Positions 60,991-64,000 of a DNA stretch of 64,000 bases are shown here, in pieces (the stretch's first letter is position 1; each line of letters begins with the position of its first letter). The notes under the pieces are model-generated. The model did not search any database. It saw nothing but the letters and a program-made list of their open reading frames with translations, and had not been told where the DNA came from. The DNA lies in the NCBI RefSeq assembly GCF_900095745.1, contig NZ_FMIR01000014.1:62001-126000 (forward strand), written 5' to 3'. This DNA comes from Microbacterium oxydans. GTDB taxonomy: Bacteria; Actinomycetota; Actinomycetes; Actinomycetales; Microbacteriaceae. The position numbers and the translations under genes are program-made.

Positions 60991-62430
60991 GTGGGTGCGA
61001 ACGACGACAGGGCCAGGAAGCGCCTCTCCCGCACCCCGCCGAAATGGGCGATCGTCGCGGTCCTCGCCTTCGCCGGACTCTGCTCGTCGTTCATGTTCAC
61101 GCTCGTCGTGCCGTTGCAGGCCGAGCTGCCGCAGCTGCTGAACGCCTCCCGCGAGGACACGACCTGGGTCGTCACGATCACGCTGCTCGTCGCCGCCGTC
61201 GCCACTCCGATCTCGGGCCGGCTGGGCGACATGTACGGCAAGCGCCGGGTGGTGATCGCGCTGCTCGCGATCCTGATCCTCGGCTCGGTGATCGCCGCGG
61301 TCTCCGGCTCGATCATCGGCGTGATCATCGGGCGCGCGCTTCAGGGCGCCGTGACGGGCGTCGTTCCCCTCGGCATCGCGATCATGCGCGACGTGCTGCC
61401 GCCCGAGCGGCTCGGCACCGCGGTCGCCCTGATGAGCGCGACCATGGGCGTCGGCGGCGCGATCGGCATGCCGGTGGCTGCCCTTCTCGCGCAGAACGCC
61501 GACTGGCACATGCTGTTCTGGCTCGCGGCAGCCCTTGGGGTCGTCGGCCTGGCGCTCGTACTGGCCGTGATCCCCGAGGATGTGCTCCGCTCCCCCGGGC
61601 GACTCGACGTGCTCGGCGCCATCGGGCTCGCCATCGGTCTCACCGGCATCCTGCTCTTCGTCTCCCGAGGTGCGCAGTGGGGTTGGACCTCACCGCTCAC
61701 CCTGGTCTGCATCATCGGCGGACTCGTGGTGCTGCTGGTGTGGGGCTGGTACCAGTTGCGCACGAAGGACCCGCTGCTCGACCTGCGGGTGGCGGCGCGC
61801 CCCGCCGTGCTGTTCACGAACATCGCCGCGATCGGCATGGGCTTCGCGCTGTTCGCGTCGAACGTGACGTTCCCGCAGATGCTCGAGGCTCCGTCGATCG
61901 GCGGGGGCTTCGGTCTCGACATGGTCGCCGCATCGCTCGTGATCATGCCTGCCGGCCTCGTGATGATGGTGATCTCGCCGCTCTCCGGCTGGCTGGAGCG
62001 CACCGTGGGGCCGCGCCCACTGTTCACGGTCGGCGCCACCGCGATCGTGCTCGCCTACGTGTTCGTCCTGCTGTGGTCGAGCGAGGTGTGGCACGTCCTC
62101 GTCGCGAACCTGCTGATCGGGGTGGGCATCGGGTTCACGTTCGCTGCGATGCCGATGATCATCATGCGCTCGGTTCCCGCCAACGAGACCGGCGCTTCGA
62201 ACGGACTGAACGCGCTGTTCCGCTCGGTCGGCACTTCCAGCGCCTCGGCCGTGATGGGCGGCATCCTCGCCGCGATGAGTGTCGAGGTCGATGGTGTCGC
62301 CGTGCCGACCCGCGCCGCGTTCGAGGTGTGCTTCTGGCTCGCGATCGCCGCCGGCATCATCGCGGTCGTGCTGTCGCTCTTCATCCCGAAGCAGCGCAGC
62401 TCCGAGCAGCATCCGTCGCTGCCCGGCTGA
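60991..62430 (+). CDS. MFS transporter, DHA2/QacA-type
   Basis: 479 residues, probably 14 helices. Motif A in GRLGDMYGKRRVV between helices 2 and 3; motif C-like MGVGGAIGMPVAALLA in helix 5, the antiporter motif of drug exporters. GTG start 6 nt after TAGCCT (leaderless). Divergent from the hydroxy-acid oxidase. Substrate unknown; drug:proton antiport is the family default. Confidence 0.9.
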   Translation: MGANDDRARKRLSRTPPKWAIVAVLAFAGLCSSFMFTLVVPLQAELPQLLNASREDTTWVVTITLLVAAVATPISGRLGDMYGKRRVVIALLAILILGSVIAAVSGSIIGVIIGRALQGAVTGVVPLGIAIMRDVLPPERLGTAVALMSATMGVGGAIGMPVAALLAQNADWHMLFWLAAALGVVGLALVLAVIPEDVLRSPGRLDVLGAIGLAIGLTGILLFVSRGAQWGWTSPLTLVCIIGGLVVLLVWGWYQLRTKDPLLDLRVAARPAVLFTNIAAIGMGFALFASNVTFPQMLEAPSIGGGFGLDMVAASLVIMPAGLVMMVISPLSGWLERTVGPRPLFTVGATAIVLAYVFVLLWSSEVWHVLVANLLIGVGIGFTFAAMPMIIMRSVPANETGASNGLNALFRSVGTSSASAVMGGILAAMSVEVDGVAVPTRAAFEVCFWLAIAAGIIAVVLSLFIPKQRSSEQHPSLPG

Positions 62431-62448
62431 GCTCTGCCCTCTCTCAGG

Positions 62449-62850
62449 TCAGCGGGAGATCGTGCGCGGGTCCGGATCACCGTCCCGCGGCGGGCGCAGC
62501 CGGTCCGGGATCGGCCAGGCCAGGGTGAACTGCGCAGTCGCCGGACGGGTCATGTCCCCGAAGTCGTCGATCTTCACGACGATCCGACCGGGCACGCTCT
62601 CCTCGTCCGGCGTCACCTCGAGGATGCGCACCCGCAGCGGGCGGTCTGCTTCCCCCTCGAGCATCCACGGGTCGGCGAGCCACGCGATGCCGTGCTCCTC
62701 CAGCGCGGTCTCGGCATCGAGCCATTCGGTCGGATCGGATGCCGGTCGACCCAGCACGTCGACCGCGACCCAGTCGTCGCCCTCCGGATGGATCCACCCG
62801 AGCAGCTCGCCGTCGTCACGGCGGTGCGGCGTCCAGTCAGGTCGGGGCAT
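62449..62850 (-). CDS. Hypothetical protein with OB-like small beta fold
   Basis: 133 residues, acidic, soluble. Opens with PDWTPHRRDDGELLGWIHPEGDDWVAVDVLGRP and ends in a basic Pro/Arg tail. No family recognised. ATG 6 nt after TAGCAT, so it has its own leaderless promoter. Its stop lies 18 nt from the MFS stop (convergent). Confidence 0.75.
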   Translation of the reverse strand: MPRPDWTPHRRDDGELLGWIHPEGDDWVAVDVLGRPASDPTEWLDAETALEEHGIAWLADPWMLEGEADRPLRVRILEVTPDEESVPGRIVVKIDDFGDMTRPATAQFTLAWPIPDRLRPPRDGDPDPRTISR

Positions 62851-62879
62851 CCCTCGATGCTAGCGAGGGGACCGTGATC

Positions 62880-63842
62880 TCAGTGCGTGTACTCCATGAG
62901 TTCGACGCCGAGCACCCGGAAGGCGTCATGCGCGCGCAGCCGGTGCGTGATCGACAGGTCGTCGAAGCAGACGATGAGCGAGTAGGCGACGCCGGCGCGC
63001 GGACCGGCGAGCACACCCGCCTCGGCGCGAACCCCGCGGTCGCGGCCGGTCTTGTTCACGAACAGCAGTCCGTGCGCGTCATGGTCGTGCGCGAAGGGGT
63101 CGAGGCCAGTGGATGCCGCGACCAGACTCAGGTCCTGGTTCAGGCTCAGCCACTCCGACACCTGCGCGCTGACCGCGGCGTCGACGACCTGCGAGTTCAC
63201 GAGAGCGGAGAAGAGACCGGCGAGTTCGCGGGCGGACCCCACGGCGACCTGCGGCGCGTCGTCGGGCCCCCGGCGGTCGCGGAAGCGGTCGAGCAGGGCG
63301 GTGCGGCGCAGTCCGAGCGACTCGATGCGTTCGCGTACCCGGTCGTGACCGACCTTCTGCAGCAGGGCATTCACGGCGATCGGATCGCCGGCCGTCGCGG
63401 CCAGAACGGCGAGATCCTCGAGCGGCAGCGCCGGGGCGTGCAGATGCCGCCACAGACCGGAGCTTTCGACGGCGTCGACGCTCTCGCGCTCGATGATCTC
63501 GAACGGATCGAGGGCCCCGCTCTGGAATCCGGCGGCCACTTCGATCAGCAGCGGCACCACCCCGAGCCCCGCGACGGGCATGGTCACGTGATCGTCGCCG
63601 GCCAGCACGTGCACGTGATTGTCGAGGTCGACGACGTGCACCGACACCTGAGCGCCGGAATCGACCAGTCCCTCGAGCGAACGCAGGGTGGCCGTGAAGG
63701 AGCGGCGCCCGAGCGCGGCGCGACGCGGGAGGCGGCGGCTGGTCCGCTGCGAGCGACGGCCCGCAGAAGACTCCGGCGCACCGCCGAGGGACTCGGGGGC
63801 CGAGGAGTTGCGGAACCCTTCACCAGGCTCGAGAGCGCCCAC
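62880..63842 (-). CDS. Class A beta-lactamase-like protein lacking catalytic Ser and Lys
   Basis: 320 residues. About 50 basic residues with no membrane helix, then a class A/serine-hydrolase fold. The place of the SxxK motif reads MPVAGLGVVPLLIE, so Ser is Gly and Lys is Val; the SDN loop reads AGDPIAVN; only KTG remains (LLFVNKTGRDRG). There is no signal peptide. It is therefore unlikely to hydrolyse beta-lactams and may bind a ligand or partner in the cytosol. GTG start with TAAGGA upstream. Confidence 0.8.
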   Translation of the reverse strand: MGALEPGEGFRNSSAPESLGGAPESSAGRRSQRTSRRLPRRAALGRRSFTATLRSLEGLVDSGAQVSVHVVDLDNHVHVLAGDDHVTMPVAGLGVVPLLIEVAAGFQSGALDPFEIIERESVDAVESSGLWRHLHAPALPLEDLAVLAATAGDPIAVNALLQKVGHDRVRERIESLGLRRTALLDRFRDRRGPDDAPQVAVGSARELAGLFSALVNSQVVDAAVSAQVSEWLSLNQDLSLVAASTGLDPFAHDHDAHGLLFVNKTGRDRGVRAEAGVLAGPRAGVAYSLIVCFDDLSITHRLRAHDAFRVLGVELMEYTH

Positions 63843-63929
63843 GCGTGATCCTTACGAGGGGGGGATTTGCGGGATACCACGGGGAGGCACTCCCCAGCGG
63901 CAGGGCTATCGTAACCCCACCGCCGGGGG

Positions 63930-64000
63930 ATGCATCACAGAGTCAGACGATTGGTCACCAGATGGTCACACGCGACGCCTCGGGGAGCCACAGGGCGTCG
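63930..64000 (+). CDS. Possible start of a gene running off the right edge
   Basis: An open frame from ATG 63930 (or TTG 63951) to the end encodes a basic N-terminus (HHRVRRLVTRWSHATPRG) that could open a signal peptide. TATCGT (63907-63912) is a plausible -10 upstream. Only 23 codons are visible, so this is a guess. Confidence 0.25.
   Translation, partial: MHHRVRRLVTRWSHATPRGATGR

Noticed and set aside
63843..63960. Possible c-di-AMP (ydaO-type) riboswitch at the right edge, as often found before NlpC/P60 genes
   Set aside because: A few G-rich blocks are present, but I cannot match the conserved core, and the downstream gene is cut off.
1..64000. CRISPR arrays, insertion sequences, integrases, att sites
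   Set aside because: Looked for regularly spaced repeats, transposase/integrase motifs and flanking duplications; none seen. The tandem repeats found are within coding sequence or are single pairs.

Overview
The window is about 70% GC and packed with genes that follow actinobacterial conventions: many 1- to 4-nt ATGA/GTGA/TGATG overlaps, frequent GTG starts, and a large set of genes whose start codon sits 6-7 nt after a TANNNT -10 box (leaderless mRNAs). Gene content fits a chromosomal segment of a Gram-positive Microbacteriaceae member, most likely a Microbacterium: a HemQ/HemY coproporphyrin-type heme cluster, a glycine-tRNA ligase of the single-chain class, ykoEDC under a TPP riboswitch, and many Cgl-type actinobacterial families. 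I see no insertion sequence, prophage, integrase, CRISPR array, rRNA or tRNA.

Layout. 1-3.2 kb: a truncated DUF4407 membrane protein, a TetR/NAD(P)H-oxidoreductase divergon and rlmN. 3.2-20.0 kb: one long minus-strand carbohydrate locus. Read 5'->3' on the minus strand it is: IolE-like dehydratase, Gfo/Idh/MocA dehydrogenase, ABC sugar-binding lipoprotein, two permeases, ATPase, PHP metallohydrolase, GH38 alpha-mannosidase, iolC, a Cgl0158-type aldolase, iolA/mmsA, iolB, iolD. It holds a complete myo-inositol breakdown pathway plus an importer and two extra hydrolases, which suggests that a mannosylated (perhaps phosphorylated) inositol conjugate is the real substrate. 20.0-27.1 kb: MgtC, a GntR/UTRA regulator, an unusual membrane protein with two L7/L12-like repeats, KDPG aldolase, an ankyrin lipoprotein coupled to a TauE/SafE exporter, two short-chain dehydrogenases and an APH-like kinase.

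27.1-30.1 kb: ykoC/D/E-type ECF transporter for thiamine or its HMP precursor behind a TPP riboswitch. 30.2-37.9 kb: a D,D-carboxypeptidase-type protein with a long cytoplasmic acidic N-terminus, a TM287/288-like heterodimeric ABC exporter, and a 7-TM protein with a YtrA-type GntR repressor. 37.9-41.7 kb: 3-hydroxyisobutyryl-CoA hydrolase-like protein and an ABC ATPase with a ~370-residue acidic, repeat-built, His-rich tail and no permease beside it.

41.8-51.9 kb: heme biosynthesis, hemL-B-D-C-Q and hemG-E on the minus strand and hemA divergent on the plus strand, with three small envelope-protein genes inserted between hemG and hemQ. No ferrochelatase is present in the window. 52.0-63.9 kb: a HhH-GPD repair protein, DUF1801, a small membrane protein, an epoxide hydrolase/WYL regulator divergon, glyS, a POT peptide transporter, GNAT, an FMN-dependent lactate oxidase-type enzyme, an MFS transporter, a hypothetical protein and a class A beta-lactamase-like protein that has lost its catalytic Ser and Lys.
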